Made by a program: the position numbers and the translations under genes. From NCBI RefSeq assembly GCF_030053115.1, contig NZ_CP125619.1, positions 1,675,001 to 1,739,000 on the forward strand: 64,000 nucleotides of DNA, given 5' to 3'. Shown here piece after piece: positions 19,002-28,041 of the stretch (positions within the stretch are counted from its first letter, which is position 1; each line of letters begins with the position of its first letter). The notes below the pieces were generated by a model. The model was not told the origin of the DNA. It made no database searches and was given only the letters and a program-made list of their open reading frames with translations. This DNA is from Pseudomonas svalbardensis. Its GTDB lineage: Bacteria > Pseudomonadota > Gammaproteobacteria > Pseudomonadales > Pseudomonadaceae.

Positions 19002-20528
19002 ATGACTTCTTCACCCAATCTCGATCAAATGACCCCTGACCAACTGCGTGCATTCGCTGCGCAGTTACTGTCGCAAGTCGACACCATGGGCAAGAAGATC
19101 ACCCGAGATCAAACGGTGATCGAGAAGCTGACCCACGAGATTGCGCAGCTCAAGCGCTTGAAGTTTGCCAAGCGCAGCGAGCAGATGAATCCTGAGCAGG
19201 CCAGCTTGCTCGATGACCTGATCGATACCGATATCGCGGCGATTGAGGCTGAGCTTCAAGCCTTGCAAACGGCTCCAGCACCAACCGAAAAAAAGCAGAA
19301 GCCCAAACGCACTGCATTGCCGGCAGAGTTTCCGCGCACGTTGATCCACCATGAACCGGACAACACTCACTGCCAATGTGGCTGCGTACTCAAGCGCATC
19401 GGTGAAGACATCAGCGAAAAGCTGGACTACACGCCCGGCGTCTTTACCGTTGAACGCCATGTCCGTGGCAAGTGGGTATGCGATGACTGCGAAAAGCTGA
19501 TCCAGGCACCCGTTCCGGCGCAGGTCATCGACAAGGGCATCCCGACGGCCGGGTTGCTGGCCCACGTCATGATCGCGAAGTTTGCTGACCATCTTCCGCT
19601 TTACCGTCAAGAGTCGATTTTTGGTCGTGCTGGCTTGGCGATTCCACGTTCAACGTTGGCTCAATGGGTAGGTTTGACGGGCGTGCAGTTGCAGCCTTTG
19701 GTCGATGCACTACGCGACGTAGTGCTCGGGCAGCAGGTCGTCCACGCCGATGAAACACCGGTACAGATGCTCGCGCCAGGCTCAAAGAAAACCCACCGCT
19801 CCTATGTTTGGGCCTACGCCACCAGCCAATTCTGCGAAACGGCAGCTGTCGTCTACGACTTCAGCCCCAGCCGTGCCGGTGAGCATGCTCGCAGCTTCCT
19901 GCAAGACTGGAGTGGCAAGCTAGTCTGCGATGATTTTGGCGGTTACAAAGCTAGCTTCGAACTCGGCGTGACCGAGATCGGCTGCATGGCTCATGCGCGG
20001 CGCAAGTTCTTCGAACTGCACGCCACTAACAAGAGCCAGCTCGCCGAGCAAGCCCTGCGTTCCATCCAGTTGCTGTACGAAATCGAAAGTGAAGTGCGCG
20101 ACCTTGAACCGGATTTAAGGCGTCGAATACGGCAAGAAAAAGCCGTCCCGGTGATGGATGCGCTGCATGCCTGGATGAACGCCCAGCGAGATCTTGTGCC
20201 CGAGGGTTCGGCTATCAGCAGAGCGTTGGATTACAGCCTGAAACGCTGGGCAGCGCTGTCGCGCTACCTCGATGACGGGGCCGTACCCATCGACAATAAT
20301 TGGTGCGAGAACCAGATCCGTCCGTGGGCACTTGGGCGCAAGAACTGGCTCTTTGCGGGTTCGTTGCGCAGCGGCAAACGGGCGGCAGCGATCATGAGCT
20401 TGATCCAGTCTGCGCGGCTCAACGGGCATGATCCGTATGCCTATTTGAAGGATGTACTCACGCGCCTGCCAACTCAGCGCGCGAGTGAGATTGGGCAACT
20501 GTTGCCACATCAGTGGGTGCCTATCTGA
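19002..20528 (+). CDS. tnpC: IS66-family transposase TnpC (intact)
   Basis: 508 residues, full length. The protein has an N-terminal coiled-coil (leucine-zipper) region (about residues 15-75), a zinc-binding segment (CQCGCVLKRIG and CDDCEKL) and the DDE catalytic core (VVHADETPVQ near residue 248, VCDDFGGYK near 307, and DNNWCENQIRPWALGRKNW near 432 containing the Glu). Unlike the copy at 56,197 it has no internal stop, so this element may still be active. Confidence 0.93.
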   Translation: MTSSPNLDQMTPDQLRAFAAQLLSQVDTMGKKITRDQTVIEKLTHEIAQLKRLKFAKRSEQMNPEQASLLDDLIDTDIAAIEAELQALQTAPAPTEKKQKPKRTALPAEFPRTLIHHEPDNTHCQCGCVLKRIGEDISEKLDYTPGVFTVERHVRGKWVCDDCEKLIQAPVPAQVIDKGIPTAGLLAHVMIAKFADHLPLYRQESIFGRAGLAIPRSTLAQWVGLTGVQLQPLVDALRDVVLGQQVVHADETPVQMLAPGSKKTHRSYVWAYATSQFCETAAVVYDFSPSRAGEHARSFLQDWSGKLVCDDFGGYKASFELGVTEIGCMAHARRKFFELHATNKSQLAEQALRSIQLLYEIESEVRDLEPDLRRRIRQEKAVPVMDALHAWMNAQRDLVPEGSAISRALDYSLKRWAALSRYLDDGAVPIDNNWCENQIRPWALGRKNWLFAGSLRSGKRAAAIMSLIQSARLNGHDPYAYLKDVLTRLPTQRASEIGQLLPHQWVPI

Positions 20529-20683
20529 CTTTCGCAAAGTGCGTTGACGGCACGCTGACGGTTGCCGTGGGCCTGGGGATCGCACTGATGCTTTAGCAGA
20601 CGCGGCAGGCGTCAGCGCATCGCGTCGAAGTTCCTGGATAGGCGCAGGTGATGGGCATCGGCGCTTACGTGGCCCAGTCCGGA

Positions 20684-21571
20684 TCAAGTTTTGAAAAGCT
20701 CCGCGCCCATGAAATCGATGAATGCGCGCAGCTTCGGCGCCCGGTGCTTGCTCGATGGCCAAAGCATGCGGAAGGTGCCCTGATGCTGGTTGAAGTCGTC
20801 CAGCACCGTCACCAGTTCGCCGGCCGCAATGGCATCACGCACCATGAAGTCCGGCAGGCAGGCGATTCCAAGGCCATCGCGGGCGACGTGAAACAGGGCC
20901 TCGGTGGTGTTGCATACCATCGAGGCCAAGAGGACGGGTTCTGCCTCGCCCTCCTGCCTGCGCAAGGGCCACGACTCGAACTTGCCGGTACTCGGGAACT
21001 TATGTTGCAGGCAGGCGTGGCCCGTCAGGTCGGCGGGCTCGCGCGGAGTGCCGCGCGCGGTGAAGTACCGGGGCGAGGCAACTAGCAGCAGCTTGAAAGT
21101 GCCCAGTGCACGGGACATCAACCGGGAATCAGTCGGTTCTCCGGTGCGAATGACGGCATCGAATCCGTCCTCGATTACATCGACCATCCGATCCGAGAAA
21201 TCCACGTCCAGTTCGATGGCGGGGTAGCGGTGCATGAAGGCCGTCAGCGCCGGCATGACCAAGCTGCCTACCAGCGGCATGCTCACGCGCAGCTTGCCTT
21301 GGGGCGCTTGCCGGGTTTCCGACAGTTCCAATTCCGCCGCCTCGACCTCGCAGAGGATGCGCCGGCAACGCTCCAGGAACAGCGTGCCCTCGGCGGTCAG
21401 CGTGATACTGCGCGTGCTGCGGTGGAGCAGGCGCACGCCCAGCCGCTCCTCCAGCCGGGCCACGCTCTTGCCCACGGCGGAAGACGAGACGCCGAGCACG
21501 CGCCCGGCTTCCGAAAAGCTACGGGCTTCCGCCGCCTGCACGAAGAACGCGATGCCATTGAGGGAGTCCAT
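20684..21571 (-). CDS. LysR-family regulator carried as transposon cargo
   Basis: 295 residues, complete: winged helix-turn-helix (ARSFSEAGRVLGVSSSAVGKS) and a LysR substrate-binding domain of the type close to DhcR/AaeR-like efflux regulators. It is divergent from the MFS gene with a 169-base shared intergenic region, the classic layout for a LysR regulator controlling the neighbouring pump. Both genes are inside the IS66-family transposon and are more GC-rich than the island genes on either side, which suggests an origin in a different, GC-rich proteobacterium. Confidence 0.9.
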   Translation of the reverse strand: MDSLNGIAFFVQAAEARSFSEAGRVLGVSSSAVGKSVARLEERLGVRLLHRSTRSITLTAEGTLFLERCRRILCEVEAAELELSETRQAPQGKLRVSMPLVGSLVMPALTAFMHRYPAIELDVDFSDRMVDVIEDGFDAVIRTGEPTDSRLMSRALGTFKLLLVASPRYFTARGTPREPADLTGHACLQHKFPSTGKFESWPLRRQEGEAEPVLLASMVCNTTEALFHVARDGLGIACLPDFMVRDAIAAGELVTVLDDFNQHQGTFRMLWPSSKHRAPKLRAFIDFMGAELFKT

Positions 21572-21740
21572 TCTTCACCGTTCTAAGAAAATTTGTCCGA
21601 TATGTTCGGAACCTTAGCCCATTTTTCTTAATCGAGCCCGCACTTACTCTGACGGCTGCACAGGTTGGATGCGGCTGTCTTGGCTTTCGAGATATGGGAC
21701 GCCTGCCTGACCCTCTAATGACTCTTTGCGGATGTTTCCC

Positions 21741-23273
21741 ATGACACAAGCCCTGACCGCCACAAGCGGTACCACCGGACGCGACTGGCTGCAACTGCTT
21801 GCCGCCTGCCTTACCGGCATCCTGATCCCGCTGTGCTTCACCGGGCCGGCCGTCGTGCTGCCGTCCATCAGTCAGGAACTGGGCGGGACGGCGGTGCAAC
21901 TGAACTGGGTGGTCAACGGCTACATCCTGACCTACGGTAGCGCCATGATGGCGGCCGGCAGCCTGACCGACACCTATGGCCGCAAGCGCGTGTGGCTGGT
22001 CGGCCTGGCGCTATTCGTGCTGATAACGTTCTTAATCCCGCTGGCGCCGACGGTCGGCTGGATCGACGGGCTGCGCCTGGCGCAAGGGCTGGGCGGCGCA
22101 GCCGCCTTCGCGGGCGCCATGTCCTCGCTGGCACAGACCTTCCACGGCCCGATCCGTACACGTGTGTTCAGCCTGCTCGGCACCACGTTTGGCATCGGCC
22201 TGGCCTTCGGCCCGCTGGCGGCAGGCTGGCTGGTGGAGGTGGCGGGCTGGCGCTGGGTGTTCCTGGCGACGGCGCTGATCGGCGTGGCCGGTTTCCTGCT
22301 GGTGTGGGTCAGCGCCACAGAGTCCCGAGACCCAGACTCTACCGGCCTGGACTGGCCCGGCGCCCTCAGCTTCACCGCCGCGCTGAGCTTGTTCACCTAC
22401 GGCATCCTGCTGGCGCCGGAAGAAGGCTGGCGCAGCGCTTCGGTGCTCGGCACGTTATTGGCCTCAGTCGTGCTATTCATCGCATTTGTACGCATCGAAC
22501 GCCGTGTCGCGCGCCCGATGCTCGACCTTTCGTTATTCGGCAGTGGGCGCTTCGTCGGCGTGCAGGTGTTGGCCGCATCGCCGGCCTTCTTCTTTGTCAC
22601 ACTGATCGTGATGCTGCCGGGCCGCTTCATCGGAATCGACGGACTGAGCGCATTGGAAGCGGGCCAAATGATGATCGCCCTAGCTGCGCCGCTGCTGGTC
22701 GTGCCGTTCCTTACCGCGTTGTTGTCGCGCTGGTTCACCTCCGGCATGCTGTCTGGCGTCGGGCTGCTGCTGGTGGCGGCCGGACTGGTCTGGGTGGGTC
22801 AGGTGTTGTCCGGCGGGGCCGGCCCTGCGCTGGTAGCGCCGCTGGCGTTGATCGGCGCAGGCATTGGCCTGCCTTGGGGGCTGATGGATGGCATGGCCGT
22901 GAGCGTGGTGGAGACAGAACGTGCAGGTATGGCGACCGGCATCTTCAACTGCGTGCGTGTTTCGGCCGATGGGATTGCCATCGCGGTGGCGGGCGCGATG
23001 CTGGCGTTCTTAATTCAGGGCGGATTGCTCGGCACTTTAGCCGCGGCCGATCCAGCCGTTGTGATCGAGGCCGCCAATCGCGCCGCGCTCGGCGATCTGG
23101 CGCATGCCAGTGCCCTTGTCAGCGGCGAGCGCGCCTTGCTGCTGGCGACCTACGACCGGGCATTCCGCTGGGTCTTGTACATCCTGGCTGCATCTTCGGC
23201 ACTGACTGCGCTGCTAGTGTTCGCCTTGCTGGGTCGATCGCGTGCGCATGAAGAAGTGGGAGCCGCGGCATGA
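21741..23273 (+). CDS. MFS drug-efflux transporter (DHA2/EmrB-QacA type), transposon cargo
   Basis: 510 residues with about 14 predicted transmembrane helices. Motif A (GSLTDTYGRKRVWLVG, near residue 80) and the motif C-like GIGLAFGPLAAGW (near 150) mark the DHA2 antiporter family, inner-membrane proton-driven exporters of drugs or toxic compounds. The ATG at 21,741 is preferred; an in-frame ATG lies nine bases earlier. It is divergent from its probable LysR regulator. Which compound it exports is unknown. Confidence 0.88.
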   Translation: MTQALTATSGTTGRDWLQLLAACLTGILIPLCFTGPAVVLPSISQELGGTAVQLNWVVNGYILTYGSAMMAAGSLTDTYGRKRVWLVGLALFVLITFLIPLAPTVGWIDGLRLAQGLGGAAAFAGAMSSLAQTFHGPIRTRVFSLLGTTFGIGLAFGPLAAGWLVEVAGWRWVFLATALIGVAGFLLVWVSATESRDPDSTGLDWPGALSFTAALSLFTYGILLAPEEGWRSASVLGTLLASVVLFIAFVRIERRVARPMLDLSLFGSGRFVGVQVLAASPAFFFVTLIVMLPGRFIGIDGLSALEAGQMMIALAAPLLVVPFLTALLSRWFTSGMLSGVGLLLVAAGLVWVGQVLSGGAGPALVAPLALIGAGIGLPWGLMDGMAVSVVETERAGMATGIFNCVRVSADGIAIAVAGAMLAFLIQGGLLGTLAAADPAVVIEAANRAALGDLAHASALVSGERALLLATYDRAFRWVLYILAASSALTALLVFALLGRSRAHEEVGAAA

Positions 23274-23312
23274 ATCCGATTGGGACAGGCTCTCGGCCCC
23301 CCGACCGCACAT

Positions 23313-23345
23313 AGCATCGGCTATGCGCGGGTATCCAGCGGGGAA
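23313..23345 (+). pseudogene. Possible remnant of a serine resolvase N-terminus
   Basis: The frame at 23,313 reads SIGYARVSS, which is the signature start of serine resolvases (IGYARVS with the catalytic Ser), but a stop lies immediately upstream and no further homology follows. It is inside the transposon, between the MFS gene and the right end. It may be a decayed fragment or a chance match. Confidence 0.3.
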
Positions 23346-23459
23346 GGCTCGGCCCATCTTCGGTTTCATCACCCCAATGGAAGGCTACCCGGAGTTCTCC
23401 GTGCCCACGCTGGAGACATGTGTTATTGACTCGCCAAGCCGTGTTCGCCGGACGCTTAC

Positions 23460-23741
23460 GAAGTTGTTACGGACGTGAACGAATAAAGAATTCTCTACGC
23501 GATACACACCACTTTTGACTTCGAGGGCCAGTACGCCATTTTCCGGATGGATGATAAGGAAATCGATTTCCCCCGTGGGCTTAGCTTTGGAGTCGAGTTT
23601 CTTCACGGCAGAACAGAGCCACGGTAGGCTGTGAATTACTGTGTAGTCTTCTGGCAGGTCTTTTTTCAATATCCAGTAGAGATCACGCTCGCCATAGCTG
23701 TCCGTATCGTGGGGACCGTGCTCAGGTATCATCCTTGCCAT
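23460..23741 (-). pseudogene. NERD-domain SF1 helicase, N-terminal part (gene split by transposon)
   Basis: The 94 codons encode the catalytic core of a NERD (nuclease-related) domain: YGERDLYWILKKDLPEDY, GEIDFLIIHPENGVLALEVKSG, with the Asp and the ExK that form the restriction-endonuclease-type active site. Homology ends exactly at the target duplication (VRNNF). In the present state the frame continues into the transposon end and stops after 118 codons. The rest of the gene is at 15,892-18,173. Confidence 0.85.
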
Positions 23742-23872
23742 CTACTGCTTTGCCTTGCCTTTCTATGATGCGGCCTAGTTTCATAGACGCGGCTTGAGGC
23801 TGCAATGGGTCTCTACCCTTTTTTGGCAAGCCCAGCGGTCTTTTCGCCGCATCCAATGACTTTTTACGCAGG

Positions 23873-24304
23873 TCACTTTGCTAGCTGCTTAAACGCAGGG
23901 CTTGTTCCTTCCTTGGTCACGCCACACGAAGTCGTCGCATATGCACATTTCAAGCGATGGCCGTCTCTAGATGGGGCGCGCCCATAGATTGTCACCGAGG
24001 TCCTCGGTTCGAGACGGCGGGGCCAACCTCCATCGTCAATTAAGACAGGATTTGTATACGCGAGACGTTCATCTGACGCTTTGAGGGAAACCCCGGCCTC
24101 TTCAATTGTGACCGCAAAGGCGCCAAGGTTTGTAATTTCAATGCAGAATGTTAAGCGCTCATCCATCGCCCCGAAGGGGATCGCATGCTTCGGTCTAACA
24201 CGGAGTTTTACGCTAGTCTTATCCAGTGCATGCCAAGTGTTGATGATCCCCAAAACCGTGCCCAGCAAGGCCAGGGCGAGTGTTACTCCATTAACAATGG
24301 TCAT
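23873..24304 (-). CDS. Membrane-anchored hypothetical protein
   Basis: 143 residues. One N-terminal transmembrane helix (VTLALALLGTVLGIINTWHAL) is followed by a beta-rich domain with an immunoglobulin-like pattern (LTFCIEITNLGAFAVTIEEAGV). The ATG at 24,304 has GAAGGG seven bases upstream; an open frame continues 120 bases further without such a site. It lies upstream of, and on the same strand as, the NERD-helicase gene (131-base gap), so the two may belong together. No function is recognised. Confidence 0.6.
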   Translation of the reverse strand: MTIVNGVTLALALLGTVLGIINTWHALDKTSVKLRVRPKHAIPFGAMDERLTFCIEITNLGAFAVTIEEAGVSLKASDERLAYTNPVLIDDGGWPRRLEPRTSVTIYGRAPSRDGHRLKCAYATTSCGVTKEGTSPAFKQLAK

Positions 24305-24640
24305 GTGCATCCCTTCACTTGATTGACTTCGCAGATTACCCGGTTTTACCGGAAACAGACCATGGTTGTTGGATCGCGATACTGTCTTCTTTAGCTGCTC
24401 CTGCAAGCGACAAGCGGAATCCACATCTCGTAGGCGCGGACTTCAAGCCATTCCGAAGCACCGTTTAGTCCTGCTCTAGCGTCTTGCACTCTTTTCCCTA
24501 TCTAGTCAGTCAAATCATAACCAACGCTACCCCTCGAAACAGTGAACTGTTTTGTGCTTCAGCACCCTTAGTATTCTCTCCTTTATCCAAATTTATCGAT
24601 CATGTTGTGGTTCGCTTGCTGAATTTGCACAATATGTAGT

Positions 24641-24662
24641 ATTTTTGCCTTGCGGCAAAAAT
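24641..24662. promoter_or_regulatory. Hairpin/operator-like palindrome upstream of the E2-E1-JAB operon
   Basis: ATTTTTGCC/GGCAAAAAT is a perfect 9-base inverted repeat with a four-base loop, about 48 bases before the MBL start codon and just after AT-rich promoter-like sequence. It could be an operator or a leader hairpin. The rest of the 405-base gap (24,305-24,709) is AT-rich and shows no gene. Confidence 0.45.
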
Positions 24663-24709
24663 AGTGGCCCTACGCCATTCGAATGACGATTTGTCCTAAG
24701 GGAAATAGT

Positions 24710-25813
24710 ATGCATATTGTTCGTTTTTTCCCCATCGGCAATGCCGATACCTGCCTGATCGAGCTTGCCAATGGCCGTCGAATCCTCTTCGATTTTGCCG
24801 ACATGCACAACTCCAGTGACCCCGATGACAAGCGCTGCGACTTGGAAAAAGAACTGCGTGAGATTCTTGGGGATGACAAGACCATCGACGTGGTGGCCTT
24901 CACCCATCTGGACAAAGACCATTGTAATCGTGCGAAAGAGGTCTTCTACCTGGAGCACGCTGAAAAGTATCAGGACGACGATCGAATTAAGATCAAGACG
25001 CTCTGGGTGCCGGCTCATGCGGTATTGGAGACAGGCGTGACGGGCCAGGCGCGCACCTTGCGTGCAGAAGCTCGGCATCGTTTCCTTAAGGGGGAGGGGG
25101 TGCGCGTGTTCTCGCGTCCTGAAGAACTGGACGATTTCCTTACTGATCGTGACATTGAACCGGCCAAGCGCCGCAATCTGATCAGCGATGCGGGCACCTT
25201 GTGTCCGGAATTCAATCGCGAACACGATGGCGTGGAATTCTTCGTTCACTCGCCCTTCGGTAAACGTAACGAAGATAATATCGTCCGCGTCCGCAACAAC
25301 GACGCCTTGTTCATGCAAGCGACATTCGAAGTCGACGGGCAGCAGACCAAATTGATCCTGTCAGCTGACGTCACTCATGAGGTTATCGACGATATCGTTG
25401 AGGTTACTCGATACCATGATCGGCAGTCTCGGCTGGAATGGGACATCAACAACATACCTCACCACTGTAGCTACACTGCTTTGTCTGACGAAAAAGGCGA
25501 TGAAAAGACCGAACCGTCTGAGGCTTCGAAGTGGCTTTATGAAGAAGCCGGTCAACCCGGTGGTCTCCTGGTCTCCACCAGTAAGTCCATCCCCAGCGAT
25601 GATGAGGACAAGCAGCCACCCCATCGCCAGGCAGCTGCGTATTACAAAGGGGTGGCCCGTCAACTGGGTGGTGAATGGATCGTCTCGATGGAGCATCCCA
25701 TCAAAACTAAGCCAGAACCCTTGGTCATCGAAATTAAGAGCACCGGCTACAAAATCCGAAAGGAAGCGCGGAATATCGTCATCGCGACTCCCGCACCTCG
25801 CGCAGGGATTTAA
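24710..25813 (+). CDS. MBL-fold (ComEC-like) hydrolase, first gene of the E2-E1-JAB operon
   Basis: 367 residues, cytoplasmic. The metallo-beta-lactamase signature is of the ComEC/competence type: THLDKDH (His66, Asp68, Asp70, His71) and a later IPHHCSY (His251, His252). Such proteins are metal-dependent hydrolases, often nucleases or phosphodiesterases; the substrate is unknown. The start at 24,710 has AAGGGAA six bases upstream; an earlier in-frame ATG at 24,683 has none. The stop is two bases from the start of the E2-E1-JAB gene, so they are co-transcribed. MBL genes next to fused ubiquitin-like enzymes have been noted in comparative surveys of prokaryotic ubiquitin-like systems. Confidence 0.85.
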   Translation: MHIVRFFPIGNADTCLIELANGRRILFDFADMHNSSDPDDKRCDLEKELREILGDDKTIDVVAFTHLDKDHCNRAKEVFYLEHAEKYQDDDRIKIKTLWVPAHAVLETGVTGQARTLRAEARHRFLKGEGVRVFSRPEELDDFLTDRDIEPAKRRNLISDAGTLCPEFNREHDGVEFFVHSPFGKRNEDNIVRVRNNDALFMQATFEVDGQQTKLILSADVTHEVIDDIVEVTRYHDRQSRLEWDINNIPHHCSYTALSDEKGDEKTEPSEASKWLYEEAGQPGGLLVSTSKSIPSDDEDKQPPHRQAAAYYKGVARQLGGEWIVSMEHPIKTKPEPLVIEIKSTGYKIRKEARNIVIATPAPRAGI

Positions 25814-25815
25814 CT

Positions 25816-28041
25816 ATGAGCCGGCAGTACGATGCGCCTCGTTCGCGGCTTGCAAGATCGGTCGTGCAATATCTGTCGCAGTCTGAGAGCTACCCTTACG
25901 CGACCCTTGTTGGCGTCCAGCGAAAAGGCACTCATGATGTGCTAGACATCGAGCTGGAGCTTGAGTTGAATCAGCGCCGCCAGGTGCCTATCTGTTCCAG
26001 GGAGCCCATCAGTATCGTTTTCATGGCAAATGATGACTCATGGTCTCCCCGAGTGCGCTCTGAACGCGATGGCTTCCCAGTAGGAATGGTTCATACCAAC
26101 CTAGATCCGGACGTCGATGGTGGCGTTTGTCTCTGCATTTGGGAGGAGAGCTGGTCAGACCTTGCCACCAACCTCACTGGACAGATTCTAATTGAGCGCA
26201 TCAGGGCATGGTTCTCCTCCATGGCTGCGGGGACGATACATGATGTGGACCAGCGTCTGGAGCCGCTGATCCATACCGGCTCTAATACGCTCATCATTCC
26301 CCCGGGTCGGGTTCAAGGTCCTTGGCACGTTCAATTGGTCTCAGAACATGCCGGACGGCTGGCTGTCGCAATGGGCCCTAAACCACCGGAAAAAGAGGTC
26401 TTTGGAAACAACTTCGCTCTGTACAATCCACGTATGCCCTCACAGATACATCGGGGCTTGGCTCTGACGCCTTATGACTTGGGTGCGTTACACCAGCTGT
26501 GCATTGAGTTGGGCTTTGATTTGATCAAGGACCTTTCTAGTTGGTTGAAGGATTCCGTACAGCTAGCAAATGCGTCACAACGTCTTCCCATGCTGATTTT
26601 AACCGTTCCCAAGCGGCGATTTGACGACGCAGAGGACGAAGAAGTCGAGGTTTGGTGCTACAGCTTCGGTCACACGCTGGCTGAACTGGGTGAACGTCTT
26701 AACATCACGGCAACGGAAGCCGGCGCAACGACTATCACAGTTCTTGGCAGTCCTAATGGTGTTGATTTGGCCGCTATCCGCCTGGAACCGTGGCGAGTAG
26801 TACCTCGGCTGGATAGAGCAGCGGCTAGACGTTTTTCGGGGGTGAGCAGAGGCGCGGATACTAGGCTCCTCGGAATAGGCGCGGGGGCAATCGGTTCGAA
26901 CGTCGCCATGATCGCAACCCGTTCAGGGTTGGGTACCTGGACAATCGTGGACGGGGACATTCTGCTGCCGCATAACACCGTTCGACAGGTACAGAGAAAC
27001 GGTACCGTGGGTTTCGGCAAGGCAGAAGTCTTGAGACATGAGCTTGATAATGTTTTAGCCGAAACCGGAAACGCATTCATTGCGGTGGACGTCTTCAATC
27101 CCGCTGGTGAAGCGCAGGCACTGGACTCCGCTTTGCGCAGCGCCGAAGTTGCTGTCGATTTCAGCGCGTCCCCCGCCGTGTTGAGTTGGCTATCAGAGCA
27201 ACCGGTGAATCGTGCGGTAAGTGCCTTCTTCGGCCCCAGTGGATCTGACCTGGTAGTACTCGCGGAAGGCTCGTCCAGAGATGTCAGGATCGATGAGATT
27301 GAAGCGCAGTATTTTTGGGCGGTAGCGGTTAACGAAGAGTTGAAAGATCATCTGGCTGCGGCTCGTATGGATCGGATTCGTTATGCAAACGCCTGCCAAG
27401 ACCTATCTCGCCCTCTGCCCCCTTGGCAGGTCCACACCCTCTGTGGCCTGGCTGCGGGACGTCTGGCGCAAATCATTGAGGAGGCTGATGCCAGCTTCCG
27501 GGTCTGGAGACTGGAAACAGGGTCAGGCGCAGTCGACTCAGTCTGTGTTCCTGTGCAGCCCGTCCGCCGGTTCCATACCGGCGAGATGCGTGTGACAATT
27601 TCTGACGAGGTGGTGCGAACGATGCGGGAGCTTCGGCGCCAATCTGGCAGGAATGAAACCGGTGGGGTTCTTCTGGGCACCTTTGATCTGGTGCGCAATG
27701 TGTTGCACGTCGTAGCGGCGCTGACTGCACCTTCTGATAGTAAGCAGGCTCCGACATATTTTGTACGCGGCATGAAAGATCTCAAGCCTCGAATAGAACG
27801 GTTGGCTGAAGCCTCAGCTGGAAGGCTCCATTACATTGGCGAATGGCACAGCCACCCTGGCGGCGTGCCTGCCCGACCGAGTAACGATGACGAACAAGTT
27901 TATGCCCATTTGAAAAGTCATATGGGTCCCGCTGGGACGCCCTATGTAATGGCGATCTGCGGCGATAGGGAAAGTTGGCTTCGAGCTGGATGGCAGGAGC
28001 GTGGCGATTTGGAAGGAGTAGTTACCCATGGGTATGAATGA
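25816..28041 (+). CDS. E2-E1-JAB triple-fusion protein (ubiquitin-like conjugation and deconjugation)
   Basis: 741 residues with three modules in one chain. Residues about 1-160 form an E2/UBC-like domain with DGGVCLCIWEE, where Cys105 or Cys107 is the likely thioester residue. Residues about 340-560 form a ThiF/E1 adenylation domain with the nucleotide loop GIGAGAIGSN (Gly353 onward) and a candidate catalytic Cys527 (NACQDLSRPLP). Residues about 590-741 form a JAB/JAMM isopeptidase with Glu614, His678, His680 and Asp691 in the exact HxHx10D pattern (EWHSHPGG...SNDD). All three active sites look intact. Type II CBASS has the same three activities as Cap2 (E2-E1) and Cap3 (JAB), but no CD-NTase is present here. 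The patatin gene overlaps its 3' end by 14 bases. Confidence 0.92.
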   Translation: MSRQYDAPRSRLARSVVQYLSQSESYPYATLVGVQRKGTHDVLDIELELELNQRRQVPICSREPISIVFMANDDSWSPRVRSERDGFPVGMVHTNLDPDVDGGVCLCIWEESWSDLATNLTGQILIERIRAWFSSMAAGTIHDVDQRLEPLIHTGSNTLIIPPGRVQGPWHVQLVSEHAGRLAVAMGPKPPEKEVFGNNFALYNPRMPSQIHRGLALTPYDLGALHQLCIELGFDLIKDLSSWLKDSVQLANASQRLPMLILTVPKRRFDDAEDEEVEVWCYSFGHTLAELGERLNITATEAGATTITVLGSPNGVDLAAIRLEPWRVVPRLDRAAARRFSGVSRGADTRLLGIGAGAIGSNVAMIATRSGLGTWTIVDGDILLPHNTVRQVQRNGTVGFGKAEVLRHELDNVLAETGNAFIAVDVFNPAGEAQALDSALRSAEVAVDFSASPAVLSWLSEQPVNRAVSAFFGPSGSDLVVLAEGSSRDVRIDEIEAQYFWAVAVNEELKDHLAAARMDRIRYANACQDLSRPLPPWQVHTLCGLAAGRLAQIIEEADASFRVWRLETGSGAVDSVCVPVQPVRRFHTGEMRVTISDEVVRTMRELRRQSGRNETGGVLLGTFDLVRNVLHVVAALTAPSDSKQAPTYFVRGMKDLKPRIERLAEASAGRLHYIGEWHSHPGGVPARPSNDDEQVYAHLKSHMGPAGTPYVMAICGDRESWLRAGWQERGDLEGVVTHGYE

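Larger units (their letters stand above)
18174..23459. mobile_element. IS66-family transposon with LysR and MFS passenger genes (5,286 bp)
   Basis: The left end GTATCCGTCCGGCGAAGTCA and the right end (inverted) GTAAGCGTCCGGCGAACACG match over most of the first 16 bases and resemble the ends of the second IS66 copy at 55,384. Both ends are flanked by the 8-bp duplication GAAGTTGT (18,166-18,173 and 23,460-23,467), the size expected for IS66. Contents are tnpA, tnpB, tnpC, then a divergent LysR/MFS pair. A plain IS66 copy is about 2.4 kb, so the extra 2.9 kb is cargo mobilised with the element. A weakened end-like sequence (CACGCTGAC, near 20,559) lies just after tnpC, where the right end of a cargo-free element would be. 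Confidence 0.9.

Noticed and set aside
21992..23251. 419-codon second plus-strand frame within the MFS gene
   Set aside because: Its composition is rich in Arg, Gly and Ala without any motif, whereas the MFS frame has 14 membrane helices.
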